From Druceiella hillmani (lineage: Eukaryota > Arthropoda > Insecta > Lepidoptera > Hepialidae): 64,000 nucleotides of DNA. The notes beneath the pieces were generated by a model. That model made no database searches. It saw nothing but the letters and a program-made list of their open reading frames with translations, and had not been told where the DNA came from. The position numbers and the translations under genes were made by a program. Location of the stretch: positions 28,930,001 through 28,994,000 of the forward strand of contig JAYKKI010000015.1 of NCBI GenBank assembly GCA_039881145.1, given 5' to 3'. How positions within the stretch are numbered: position 1 is the stretch's first letter; every line of letters starts with the position of its first letter. Positions 1 through 14,580 of the stretch are shown here, one piece after another.

Positions 1-889
1 TTAGTAGAATCTACATTATTATAACATCATAGTTTATTTTTTAGCCACATAGCGACTTTATTAGTCATAACTTGTAACGTTAGTGTGTGTCATCCGGACT
101 GTCTTTTTATTTTATTTCCTTCTAATGTTTGCTGCATATTTCTGAATGCGCTTTTTTGATATACATAGTCCTCATTATAAGTAACCTAATTTGGGAAAAA
201 ACGACTTAAAAATCGGTCAAGTGGGAGAGGGGGTTCTCACTTAAGGATTTCGTGCCTCTATTTTTATTGTCATTTTCAAAATTGTTTATTATCTACAGTT
301 GTATGTCTTTCTTAATTTTTAAAATTTTACTTCTACTATTTTAGCTTTAGGTCATCATTTCCAATGCTTTTTGCAAATGTCATGTTATATTTTAGGGAGT
401 TTATATAGTTATATTTTTGGAACTGAAGGTGATAGAGATACCTCGACGGACAACTGGGTACTATGGCTTCAGTCGTGCCCTTCGTTTATGGAACATTCGA
501 AAAAGGTGAAGTATTCAATATCATAAATAAATAATATAGGGAATAACAGTAGAAACGTTGTAATACTGGCTGGAAGGGAGCAAGACAGGAGGTTTAATAC
601 ATTTTAAATTAAATGTCTTCAAGAGAAACGTTAGACAGTCAATGAAATATTAGACTCAGTACTATATTAGATATATAATTAGAGATCTAGAAAACAATGT
701 AGATTGGTATAGTAAGGATTTATATTCGTATTATTCTCGAAAATATAAGATGGAAATAATCTAACATTTTTTTTTATTTGGGGCTTTATTAATGAGAAAT
801 AATTTATCTTCAATAAAAAATATTTTTTATTTATAACATTTTCTGAATATATCATAATTATCTTTAGCTCGAAGAGAACTTCAATAAAA
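1..889. other. AT-rich non-coding DNA, nothing recognised
   Basis: No open frame on either strand shows protein-like composition, and no repeat structure was seen apart from short A/T runs. This is probably intron or intergenic sequence. Confidence 0.6.
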
Positions 890-1050
890 AAAAAACTTAA
901 GAAAAGCACTGTATTATCAGTATAATCAATTATTCTTTGTGCAAAATAATACTCGTATCGCTCAATATTCAGAGTATCTCATAACTTGGTGGTTGTACAA
1001 TGCACGTTTAATCCTTGCGTTGCGTGGCTTTTTGATTTTGTAGGATAGAA
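890..1050 (+). repeat. Dispersed lepidopteran-type repeat, copy 1
   Basis: The order of blocks (gagttatta/gtattatca, aataattattct, a run around 'ctcggtgttc...ta', then 'cacg(c/t)ttaatc(c/t)ttgcgtt') is shared with 2570-2770, and its distal part also with 50215-50395. The copies are strongly diverged, so they are old. I recall similar sequence from many moth introns, but I could not check this. This copy is the most degraded of the three. Confidence 0.5.
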
Positions 1051-1766
1051 GACACTAAATATTCACACATGACATTTAATGATTACAATTCAAAAATTCT
1101 ATTACTGAAATTCAATTTGACTAGCGAAATGATTCCCTATATCTATGACTAGAATATTAAAATGTGATATTAATATTTTAAATTTAATACATTTTCGCAT
1201 ATCACTAGAAAGACAATAGAATAAATATAATAGAAAAAGTCCAATGGAAAGGTTCTTAAATGAATTTTACAATTTCTTATTTTAAACGTAATTAAATTAC
1301 TAACTACTTTCATTTGTAATACAGCTTCTTCAGTATTAAATATAAATTCGAATAAAATTCACTTCAAATAAACCAATCTAAAAACTTTCGGTGCCCCGTT
1401 ACTATATTAATAAGTTTCTAAATACACTATAAATAAAAGATTAATTTCACACTTATTTACCTCGATTATATTACACACGTTGTTTACCTCGATTGAATTG
1501 GTGGGCAAAATCGTTTGATAGGACTTCTGCAATTAGCCCTTGTGCTATTAAGGAAACGATAGGGTCAATTTGGATGTCGCTAATCACGTCTCATCCGCCG
1601 GTGGTCATTCGCCGCTGCCTTTCCTTTGCCAACTCTCTTCTCTGCTTGACTATATAATTTTTTATAATATCTTTAAAATATAGAGAAAATAATATTGATA
1701 TCTTGCTTATTTAAATATGGATAGAATATGTTTAATGATGTAACAATACTAAAACTTTATTCAAAA
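1051..1766. other. AT-rich non-coding DNA, nothing recognised
   Basis: Only short spurious frames are present. A slightly GC-richer patch near 1575-1640 has no splice signals or coding bias that I can see. Confidence 0.55.
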
Positions 1767-1958
<192 letters not shown>

Positions 1959-2569
1959 AATTTAAGTTATTAAGAAAATGGCTAAATTATATCTTATAAT
2001 ATATAAATACACTAACCATTACCCTCGATTATACATAAATACACTAACCATTTTGTGCACACATAATTAGAGTTGTAGTATAGTTTTACGCTCTGTTATT
2101 TTTATTATACATCTACGTGACTGTAACTTGTTTTGTGAGCCTTTCAATAAATAAAATCTATTTTCTTTATAAACGTGAACATTTGACTGTACTTACCCTT
2201 TCATTAATAATACCACTAGCATTATATAGGTATCGCGGTATTTTTTCATCTTCACGTTTGCTCCGTTGGTGCGTTTATTTTCATTTACATCTTTTTGAGA
2301 GACTAATATCTTCACTCGTTTCTGTGTAGTTTATTTTTCTTATATTCATTTTACTACTTATGTTAAACGCAATATTCCAGCCGAAACAAACGACGCTTAC
2401 AACTTTTAGTAAATAATTTGATATATCAGTTAAAGATGTGCCCGAAATTAGCTGATTACACTTTTTAACTCTCTGAACTTCGTACGCTCTGAACTTCTGA
2501 TTTTACTATTCATAAAATTTCATATAGGGCGCCATATATGAAAATCGATTCTTAAGGAGTAAACTCCAA
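1959..2569. other. AT-rich non-coding DNA with a short direct repeat
   Basis: A short phrase (atacataaatacactaaccatt and relatives) occurs twice around 2005-2055. There is no gene-like signal otherwise. Confidence 0.5.
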
Positions 2570-2770
2570 AAACACTGAGTTATTAGTATAATAAATTATT
2601 CTGCCTGCATTCGCTCTAATAACTCGGTGTTCATATACTACACGCTTAATCTTTGCGTTAATATTAAAATAATGTATCCCGAGAACGGGATGAGATATTG
2701 ATTATAATCGTCTTATTTTGTTCCCAGAAACGCATAGAAGCCGGCTTGCTACACTAATTTAACAACAACC
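2570..2770 (+). repeat. Dispersed lepidopteran-type repeat, copy 2
   Basis: This is the best preserved of the three copies in the window. It contains 'gttattagtataataaatt', the 'aactcggtgttc' block, 'cacgcttaatctttgcgtt', 'aaaataatgtatcc', a 'gggatgagatat' block and a cattag/cgcatagaagccgg tail. Copies at 890-1050 and 50215-50395 share parts in the same order. No coding capacity was seen. Confidence 0.6.
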
Positions 2771-3074
2771 TTTATATCGTCATGTTATACCTTTAGTTAT
2801 CTTGAGTATTTAGTCTAAATAAACTTTAATACATTGTTACAAGCATAAGAATAATTAAATTAAGGTATAAATGCGTGTGTTTTCACGACATTATCAGTCC
2901 TTCCATGTCCATATCAATGTAAATATATCAAATATATTAATTTCTTTCAAAGGCACAATCTCAATGCAATCAAATGCAATCATTTTACGGCATTCATAGA
3001 AAGGTAAACGATTCTTATAATTTAAGTAAATCATAATATTTCTTTATGCAATTTCCTAATACAAAACTTCAGAT

Positions 3075-3955
3075 ATGTTTAAATATTTTTATAGCATTAT
3101 AGTAACATTAAAAAAAAAATCTCTCCCGGTCAGAAAAGCTCCCGGTTATGACCAAATAGATACTACTCTCTTAACTAACCTACCAAAAAAGGGATTAATG
3201 TACCTGGTAGTACTATTCAACGCATGTCTGAGACTCTGTCATTTCCCCTGCCAATGGAAGCTTGCCCAGGTCGTAATGATCTTGAAACCTGGTAAAGAAG
3301 CAGCTGAAGTTGTATCATACAGGCCAATCAGCTTACTCCCTCTGGTCGGCAAACTTTTCGAGAAAATAATCCTGAGTCGATTGCAACCCAAACTGAATGA
3401 AATAATTCCTGACCATCAATTTGGCTTCAGGCAAAAACATGGCACAATCGAACAAGTTCATAGATTAACAAACACAATTAACGAAGCCTTAGAAAACAAA
3501 GACTACTGCTCCGCTGTTTTTCTTGATATAAGTCAAGCCTTCGATAAAGTCTGGCACATGGGCCTCTTATACAAAATAAAGAAGCATTTACCGTACTCAT
3601 TTTATCTACTTCTAAAAAGGTACTTAGATAAAAGATGCTTTGAAGTAAAAGTCAACACTGAAACGTCAGAACTCTACGAAATCCACTCGGGTGTCCCTCA
3701 GGGCAGTGTCCTCGGGCCCGTATTGTATCTGATCTACACTGCGGATATTCCTAAAAATGTTGACACAGTAATGGCCACCTATGCAGATGATACTGCTATA
3801 CTGTCCGTACATTCTGAAGCAATAACCGCGTATATTTCTTCAAAAACACCTTACTGAGGTTGAAGCGTGGCTTGCAGAATGGAGAATAAAAGCGAATAAC
3901 AGTAAATCCGTTCACGTAACATTCAGTCTCAGAAAAGGAGATTGCCTTTATCAAT
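3075..3955 (+). pseudogene. Jockey-like non-LTR retrotransposon reverse transcriptase, truncated and frameshifted
   Basis: The 260-codon open frame encodes the core of a reverse transcriptase (RVT_1 fold) that would copy element RNA into DNA at a nicked target. Family similarity begins near residue 12-16 (KKxPxRKAPGYD). The visible motifs in order are SYRPISLLP, FGFRQKHGT, motif A FLDISQAFDKVW with catalytic Asp at residue 151, motif B GVPQGSVLGP at ~206, and motif C YADD at 236-239. All three catalytic aspartates are present. Shortly after YADD the frame shifts by one base near 3838. The next frame then carries the thumb-like stretch (LTEVEAWLAEW, then SVHVTFSLRKGDC) until similarity stops near 3955. 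The endonuclease, ORF1, the C-terminus and the 3' tail are absent, so the copy is truncated at both ends. It is typical of Jockey-clade elements of insects and is not expected to be active. Confidence 0.85.
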
Positions 3956-4021
3956 GCCTTCTATCAATTAACCTTTTCCTTACTTCCTTCGTCCGCTCTC
4001 ACAAACTTGAGAACTATAATT

Positions 4022-4110
4022 GCTGTACAGTGTTTCACCATAATTTTCACTGAACACATATGTTTACTGTACAGTGTTTCACCATAATTTTCACCGATAT
4101 TTCAATATGG
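4022..4110. repeat. 44 bp tandem duplication
   Basis: 'ctgtacagtgtttcaccata' followed by 'attttcac' occurs twice with a 44 bp period, directly downstream of the Jockey-like fragment. Only one duplication is present. Confidence 0.75.
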
Positions 4111-4255
4111 CAATAGCAAACCAGTTATTTGTTCGCTAGTGATACAAACCTTTGGTAAATATAAAATACTTGTCGAACTTCTATAACCTGATCTAGAGTT
4201 GAAGTATCCAAGATTTTTTTGGCTTACAGAGGTTTTTCACTTATCTAGTTAGTTT

Positions 4256-5066
4256 CTTCTATGGAATGGGTATTCGTTATATGGGAAATCTGCTACAAAG
4301 GATGGAAATCGTCAGCCTTAAATTCGGATTGAATATTAAGCGCAAAAAGACGAAAATGATAATTGTTGATCGTGGTATGGTTGATCATGGTTGAACGATA
4401 ACTAACTCGAAATTACCCAACTAGCAAATTGCGAGATAGTTCAATCATACGTTTATTTGGGGGCATTAATTTCTAATACTGGCGGTTGTACTGACGAAAC
4501 CAAAAGGTGTATGACGATTGCTAGAACTGCTATAGACAGGCAGAAGAGGATATGGAAGAATACTAACATCACAAAAACAACGGAAACCCGACTTCTTTTA
4601 GAAATCATTTTCCTCTACGCCGCAGAGACATGAACGCTACGCGAAAGCGAGAAAAACAGATAGACACCCTGGAAATGTTGTGTTGGAGAAGAATGCTTGA
4701 ATGAAAATAATGGACCGAGTTCCATACTAATGCATCTATACTCCAAGAACTTGGTATCAGACAGTGTTTATCCAATATTGTACAAATCGGTATAATAAAA
4801 TTTTTCGGATGTGTGTCGCAACGTAACAACGATCATATTGAACTCTTGGTGATACAGCGCAAAGTGGAAGGCACCAGTCTATATGGGGGGAGAGCACCGA
4901 TGGACAGATCATGTCGAGACAGCCATAGACGTCCCACCACACCGGTGCACTCGGAAAACAGCTGATAGGAATGGAGAGATATCCTATGGCATATCACTCA
5001 TCTGCATGACACTTGACATGATGACCACGATCACTCTGTCAAGAGTATAACGACTGAAAAGAAGAA
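4256..5066 (+). pseudogene. 3' end of a second non-LTR retrotransposon (endonuclease-reverse transcriptase type)
   Basis: This is the C-terminal part of a non-LTR polyprotein downstream of the catalytic core. Visible blocks in order are LLQRMEI, LKFGLNIKRKKTKMIIVDR, SYVYLGALISNTGGCTDETK, RIWKNTNITKTTETRLL, AAET, and after frameshifts KVEGTSLYGGRAP. This order matches the lepidopteran 'endonuclease-reverse transcriptase' proteins I remember (YLGS..., then IWK...ITKxTK, then KVEGxRxRGR). Clade assignment (RTE or CR1-like) is uncertain. Several in-frame stops and at least two frameshifts show an old dead copy. It ends in 'gactgaaaagaagaag', which looks like the short 3' tail of such elements, so the 3' end may be intact while the 5' part was lost. 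The Tigger-like remnant begins about 100 bp further on. Confidence 0.75.
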
Positions 5067-5174
5067 GTTAGGTTTTAGCTTGTAAAAGTGCAGGAGCAGC
5101 TTCTCTCACTTTAGAGAAAGAAAACACAAGATATAGTGTTTATTTATTTAAAAATTTATTATGGGCGTCAAGAA

Positions 5175-5612
5175 ATCAATTAGTACCTTCTGCACTTCTG
5201 TTTCGGTATTTTGAACCTATTTTTCAAGATCATAAATCTTGCCAAAATTGACCTAGCAATATCCGCCGAAAACTCAAAAAAAAATCGGTTGACTAGCCCA
5301 TTTGAAGCTTCTTTCTTCTTTGGAACGGGTTTTATTTTTGTATCCAAACTCTCGTTTGCCTGATCGCCTTCATCTCACACCATTGACAATAATGTCGTCA
5401 CCCGTGCGTGTTCGGCAATAGCCACATCATCGTCAACCTCTACAAAGTATTCGAAGGTTAACTTTGGCATACTTATTTCATGAGGCACAAGTTTAGCGCA
5501 TTTCTCATTGCTAGTGACCCAACTTCGACATCGTTTTCCTCTGGCACAAAATCTTGGTTACCCATATCGTTCTAAAACCTGGGTTTGAAGCAGTTTTTGA
5601 TAATAACGTCGT
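5175..5612 (-). pseudogene. Tigger/pogo-like DNA transposase C-terminal remnant
   Basis: On the minus strand an interrupted reading reads IIKNCFKPRF, then MGNQDFVPEENDVEVGS. After a frameshift near 5490 it continues MPKLTFEYFVEVDDDVAIAE, and then an acidic/lysine-proline stretch (DTKIKPVPKKKEASNGL). The combination 'IIxxCFxKxGF ... F(D/E)(Y/F)VxVDDDxA' fits the tail of DDE_1 (jerky/Tigger) transposases of the Tc1-mariner/pogo group, just after the catalytic domain. At least two stops and one frameshift are present and no catalytic core is seen. No terminal inverted repeats were identified. The family call is from memory of motif order, so it is moderate. The remnant is inverted relative to the two retroelement fragments beside it. 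Confidence 0.5.
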
Positions 5613-5639
5613 TTACTCTATACTCTCCTTGCCAATTTT

Positions 5640-6029
5640 ATGGCTAGGAGCACGTTTACCTCAACAATATTCTTGTACAAGCACGTAAGAATATATTTGA
5701 CGACTTCTTTGTTATAAAAGTGCTTATGATCCAACAGTTAAGGCTTGCTGGTGATATTTAGCAGACAAAATTATAACCCTTCGTTACCTAAAAATAACTT
5801 GCATATCGACATGTATTTAACAACACAGGTTATAATTTTAAAATAGCCTTCAATTTTTTTTTTAAATACGCAAGTTAAAATACATATTCACTTCGGTCAA
5901 TGGTAAAAAATTACATTTTTAATTTTTATAATGTCATATTTTAAATTGAATTTTTGTAAGCTATGTCTAAGAATACATTTTACAACGATGCTCAAACGTT
6001 TCCCTTTGTATAATAATACATGATCTGGT
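5640..6029. other. AT-rich spacer, nothing recognised
   Basis: No coding or repeat signal was detected. Confidence 0.5.
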
Positions 6030-6560
6030 ATTAAAATGAATGTCGACGGCGTCCGCTACGTTCCTAGCTGAACATTGCTCAGACAAGTACGTCATTGTAC
6101 TTACACGAACATAGAGACGGAGGCTGAGTACGTTTTACTCCGAAAAGGGAAACAATGAAGAAAACCGGAAGTGCGCCTTTGCTCTCGTACAGCAAGAGCT
6201 ACTCGTACACGCCTCAGTGTGATGACAATGGCCCGCTGCTCGCGCGCTCGAATCTTCGGGGACCCCTCGGTCTCACGCCCGGCTCCGTTAGGCGTTGGGG
6301 CCCGCAAGAATTGTGGGCTGCGCGATTATGGATCGCGCAGGGTATGAGGTAACCAATTAGCGAATGTTCTCGGTTCGACACGCCGCTGTACCGATTCGCC
6401 GTCCGTCTCGCGTAACTGACACGTTGAACGATCATTATCACTATCGAGCGGCTTTTGGCGTATTGTTACAGTGTAGACACGATTCTGCTCGAAGTTCGAG
6501 TTTTCTACTGTAATGAAGGGCGCACGATTCCCTATGCGATATTTAATTCGCTAGATTGTG
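6030..6560. other. CpG-rich island; possible promoter or first exon
   Basis: A sharp rise in G+C and CpG against AT-rich flanks, strongest at 6170-6430. Three short frames overlap here on both strands, as expected of stop-poor GC-rich DNA, and none shows a domain. No clear TATA box or splice-site pair decides a direction. A perfect inverted repeat lies at 6318-6340. A non-coding first exon, an enhancer or a fossil repeat are all possible. Confidence 0.4.
6318..6340. repeat. Perfect 9 bp GC-rich inverted repeat with 5 nt loop
   Basis: The arms are ctgcgcgat (6318-6326) and atcgcgcag (6332-6340), and the loop is tatgg. It would form a stable hairpin in RNA from either strand and sits inside the CpG-rich island. 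Confidence 0.8.
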
Positions 6561-8119
6561 TTGATGAAAACGTATATTATTCTCGTACGAAAATGTCTGA
6601 AATAACTAATTGTAATTTGAGCAATAGGCTTAAAGAAAGTGGTTTAAATAATACTTTGTATAAATTCGCTTATTAACTTACACCAGGGACTGTTCACTTT
6701 TACTCTTTCAGTACAAAGTTTGTAAATATTCAGAGGGTGGTTAAGATAATTTGTCCATAAACATGAGAAGCAAAGTGCTCCAATTTTCATATAGTTAAAA
6801 TACAATAAAAAGAAGCTGAAATTGTTTCGAATTAATTTGGTTTGTTCTAGAGCGACCTGAACGAATGACTCGTTAATTTTTCTAGTTCAAAAGATTTCCA
6901 CTTTTTCATAGGGTTAGTTCAGCATTTCGTTTGACTTATTATACTTTCTATCTGTAAGTTTCGATTTAGTATTATTTAAGTATCTATTTATTAATATACA
7001 CGCTAACTTAAGTAGATATATTTCTTATTAAGAACGTTTGCCGCGACAACGTTCGCGTGTACTATTTTGATGATGGTCAGATAGGCAGCTAATAAGTTAA
7101 TCATGTCGCAATTTTTAATGGATGGAAACTTTTTAGGATTTTTTATTTCAAAAACAGAAATATGGAATGATTATAAGATCACCTACAAAACATATTTACC
7201 CGTATATATTTTTTCGTAGTTAAATTGTAATAGTTTATATTTTATATCGTATACATTTTGATACTTTAAAAATATTTATATACAAATTTTAATTGAGGCA
7301 CATCTTAATAGTTTTTTTTAAACCCATATACCGTGTCAATTAAAAGAACAATGTTTTATCAATTATAAGAATCGTAAAATTATTTTTTTTGTAATTTTAT
7401 ATAAGACAGCTCTAGAGATAATGTTGAAAATGTTAACATAAAATAGGTTCCGTGGAAAATAAAGTAGGAAATATATTTACAACGTTTAAATATTTTTTAA
7501 GTATTTTGTTATATTGATAACTTTATATATTTATGTGTTAGGGGTGTATGGACTCTTTGTGGTGCTAGTTCTACTCGTACTTAAGGGGGCAAATAAATAC
7601 AAAAGGGAAAGTTTTATTTCGTTGCCGTAATAAAATAGCAAATTCAATATACAAACACATATCGAATAAATGTATTTAAATTATCAATGGAGTGACGCCA
7701 AAGAATTGATCAATTCGAAGGAAACCATCATAATCATCATAGAAAATATAATAAACAGAGACGTTAATTCATCAAGCCTGTTTTATTTATTTTTCAAAAT
7801 TCCTTAGGAAAAAATATTCAATAAGAGTCACTTTAGTAACATACGCGGCTTTTAATCAAAACAGGTAAATGGTATAGCTTGTTACTTATTATTAAAGGGA
7901 TGGCCAAGGTACTGCCCTTTAAGCCCGCAAATCAATATCTTACATTAAACCGATTATAATCCAAGGACTGATGACGGTTGGGCTGGAAAAAAAATTAAAT
8001 TTACAGTTTTTTACGCGCCATATCAGTCAGCGCACAAAGCGATGTTTTTAAGTGGGATATTCAACTTTATATTTCGCCAGAGGAGGATACATTAGATTTT
8101 AGGACTATTTTAATAGTTT
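6561..8119. other. AT-rich non-coding DNA, nothing recognised
   Basis: Only chance frames are present. Poly-A/T and short TA runs occur. No retroelement motif or splice-bounded coding stretch was found. Confidence 0.55.
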
Positions 8120-9466
8120 ATGATAATAAAGGTTTTATAATTAAACAAACATTAGACCAGTTTCCACTATGAATAAGTCGTATGGATTGTAGTTTGTAAT
8201 GATTAATCATGATATGAAGTTATCACAAAACAAAATGATTTATTACTAAAAGCAAAGATTATTTTTATTTTTAGGAGATACATTTGACAAAATTATGAAT
8301 TTAGTCACGTGACAGCGAACATCACTCGGAAAGCATTACGTCACACCTCGCAAAACACCATTGTTTTTGTTGACATTTTCGTATACAGAACAGGTTATTT
8401 GATTAAATTTTCTTTTTTAACATTATTTGTCGTTGGTACAATTACATCTTAAAAAAAAAAGAATAACTCGCAATGGAATCAGGTTTTAGCAAAGCAAACA
8501 GTAGTCATTTGCCCAAAATTGCAACTTGGTAGATTTTTCGTGTCATACAGTAACTTCTGTTCATCAGAATTTCGAAATATTAAAAGTTCAGTATAAGTAT
8601 ACACAAGTGTCAAATATTTATTATAAATTGTAATAGAATTATTTCAATTTCGTTGTCTGTATCCGTTTTTTTAAACATTTATTATAAGGTAATTGATACT
8701 GGTTTTAGAGGTTAGGTTTGCGAAGTATAAACATAAAACCAAACAACTTAACTAGTCGAGGTTAAGTTATTTTGGTACATACATTATTATTTTATCAATA
8801 AAGTTGAAAAATAATGACTGCAGAATCCTTCAGTATTGCTTTAGATTTAGAAATAGATTGTGTACCAGTCATATTAATTTGTTCGTTTGTAATCAACAGT
8901 ATTAGTTCAGAGATTCGACATTTTAATGTTTTCTTTAGAAAACACAAATCGAATTGTTTAAGACAGGCCCACAATCACAATGATTTTATAATGAAAACAC
9001 AGATTATCAAATAGGTACTTAAACTGGAAATAAATACCTTACATCAAAGTGATCTTTACAAAAATATATTTTTGAACCGGTAGATAAACTATGAGCTCCT
9101 TACAAGTTTTAAGCCACGTTTTCCGTATTTGTTCATTCTTTGCACATATTTGAATAATTTGTTTGGCGTTTTAATAGTCGTGCTTTTACACTGAGGCATC
9201 ACGCAGTACTTGTAATATGACGAATCCATTTTTAATTAAAGAAAGAAGCAAATGCCAAACACAGATACGATTGCTTTGTTTTACTTTACGAGCAGTGACG
9301 TCATTAAAGACGCCATGACAGTCTTGACTTTTTCGAGGAAAATTTAAATTGATGCTTAAAAACGCAAAATACATAATGTAAATATTTTATTTTTGGAAAA
9401 ATATAATTTTTAGGGTTAAATAGATATTAAGACAAAGTATTAACCGATTTCCTAAATTTAGTCAAC
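8120..9466 (+). mobile_element. Dispersed element carrying a spliced first exon, copy 1 (uninterrupted)
   Basis: Block-by-block similarity runs through this region and 60040-61590 in the same order and orientation. The shared blocks are the 'taatcatgatatg' start, 'agcattacgtcacac', 'acaccattgtt...tgttgacattttcgtatacaga', the exon at 8473, 'cagtattgctttagatttag', 'tcgacattttaatgtttt', 'caaataggtacttaaac', 'ggcgttttaatagt', 'catgacagtcttga' and 'aaacgcaaaatacataat'. Unlike copy 2, this one lacks the ~365 bp insertion, so it shows the ancestral layout. Terminal repeats or target duplications were not found, and the ends are set by where similarity fades. The presence of an exon with its flanking intron argues for DNA-level copying and against retroposition. 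Confidence 0.65.
8473..8592 (+). pseudogene. First coding exon of a YqaJ/SWIM-type repetitive gene (decayed)
   Basis: The ATG at 8473 opens MESGFSKANSSHLPKI. The frame meets a stop at 8530, but one base earlier or later the reading RFF-SYSNFCSSEFRNIK follows and runs to about 8592. The homologous stretch in the second copy (60382-60491) reads FFASNSDFYSSEFRNVK and ends at a GTAAGT donor. The pattern 'MESGFSKANSSxLPK(I/V)...FFxxNxxFxSxEFRNVK' resembles the N-terminus of uncharacterised arthropod proteins that carry a SWIM zinc finger and a YqaJ-like nuclease domain downstream. This recollection is unverified. A frameshift and a decayed donor (tataagt) show it is not functional. Confidence 0.45.
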
Positions 9467-9636
9467 TAGGTTATTATGAAAGTATAAAAAAATATTTAAG
9501 AGAATGTATGTTTTATAACGGGATTTAGTTGCTTTTATACAAGATTAAGTTTGCATTAAAATATGACTATATGGCACTTGCGTATAAAAACCAAACCTTA
9601 CTATTTTTGACGGTTGCAATTTAACAATAACTGTCA

Positions 9637-9638
9637 AT

Positions 9639-9705
<67 letters not shown>
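9637..9705. repeat. (TA)n microsatellite
   Basis: Almost pure AT/TA dinucleotides with one 'aaat' interruption near 9650. It is probably length-polymorphic. Confidence 0.95.
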
Positions 9706-9708
<3 letters not shown>

Positions 9709-10389
9709 ACGGATGTACTTTTCACGTGAGAATCGTAGGAAAAATTCCTTGTTTTGACAAATTGTATGTATGTCTGCAGTGGTACTAACCGTGTAAGCAC
9801 AAAATGTTATGTTCGAGTATGTACCATCTATTGCTTACTCGAGCTATAACTAGTAAAAAATCATTCATAGAATATCGCAAGCTTATGTTTTATTGCAATC
9901 TCTTTTTTATCGTTATTTCAACGTTACCTATACTGTCCCAAATGCCACGGAAAGTGTTGTGCGATTAAACTATTGTCAATAGAATATGTGACTTGTAATA
10001 TCTAATGTCAGTTTAAATTGTCGATATTGCGAATAATTGGGTAAGACTGAATATTTATGAGTGTTACTATACAGGTCACGGTAGTCCGCATCACAAATTA
10101 TGTAAATTTTTTCGTAATTTTGCATTTGGTAATTTATTGACAGTTATTGTTAAAATGAGGAATTATTACAAATCCAGTGATCGTCCACAATCACAGTTGT
10201 TAGGTAGAGGAAGACGTGTATGATAAGAAAGGTAGTTGTAAGTCGCATTGCGTTTTTAATTAATGTACCATCGTTTGTCATACAATGGTATATTATAGTA
10301 TTCTGTTCAGAAAGTACATTTCTACATATTACTTTACGTATTGTAATGACTTTTCAATGATTTTATGACTTCAATGATTATGCCCGTAA
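9706..10389. other. AT-rich non-coding DNA, nothing recognised
   Basis: No coding, splice or repeat signal that I could support. Confidence 0.5.
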
Positions 10390-10660
10390 ACTGAGTTTAG
10401 TTGTAGGCTTCTAAATTTCAAGATACGGATAGAGTTGGATATATCCCTGTCTCTTTTCCTCTCGTAGAATATAATGCGCAATTTTAAAAATGACCTCACA
10501 ACACAGTTTTGCCGTCCTTCTCTAAAGGTTAAATTTAAACTTTTATAACTCGGTCAATTTTTAAGATTATTAATAAAAATTCACCCTTCATCAGCTTGTA
10601 CCTTGAAATTATGATTAATGAAATAAAAAATATTTAGTCAAATACCCAATTGTATCCGTA
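10390..10660 (-). repeat. Dispersed ~270 bp repeat, inverted copy
   Basis: Read on the minus strand this matches 60966-61225 almost throughout and 53450-53625 in part. Shared blocks are 'attgggtatttgac', 'attaatcataatttcaa', 'aaaaattgaccgagttata', 'aaatttaacctttaga', 'gacggcaatactgt/acaaaactgtg', 'gaggtcatttttaa' and the distal 'agacagggatata'. It is non-coding and probably a MITE or SINE-like family. The copy at 60966 is an insertion, which gives the family's mobile character. Confidence 0.75.
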
Positions 10661-14259
<3,599 letters not shown>

Positions 14260-14580
14260 ATTCACGACGCGCACGTCCCAATAGGAGGAGCGCAGTTTCG
14301 CTCGGCCGATGAGTGTAATTATTGCCGAGTGGAAGAATAAGAAATGTTAGCTCTTTGTTGAAGACGTCGCCGGCTGAATGAGTGTCGTGTGCGGGCACCG
14401 TTATGTACGTGTGCGGTTTGGCACTTGCGGGACGTTTTGTCGGCCGCCGTTGCCGGGTATTCAAATACCGCGCGCGAGCGGAGAGCGGCCGGAGTATCTA
14501 TCGGTCGGATTGGTAAAATGTATTGTGTGCGATTCGGGGACGATGTGATTCCTTTATCGAGCGGACCGGTGTCGCATTTA
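14260..14580. other. CpG-rich island; possible promoter or non-coding exon
   Basis: Strong local CpG and G+C enrichment, peaking at 14360-14500, with overlapping frames on both strands that lack domains. Near 14457-14470 a 'ggtatt-ca-aatacc' near-palindrome sits beside a cgcgcgcg run. No TATA box with a matching initiator or splice donor was convincing, so orientation is unknown. Confidence 0.4.

Noticed and set aside
6101..6441. Four overlapping 65-75 codon frames as genes
   Set aside because: Same CpG-island artefact, with Arg/Pro/Ser-rich noise composition on both strands.
8814..9014. 66-codon frame downstream of the duplicated first exon as a second exon
   Set aside because: The frame is not preserved in the copy at 60 kb and no acceptor precedes it.
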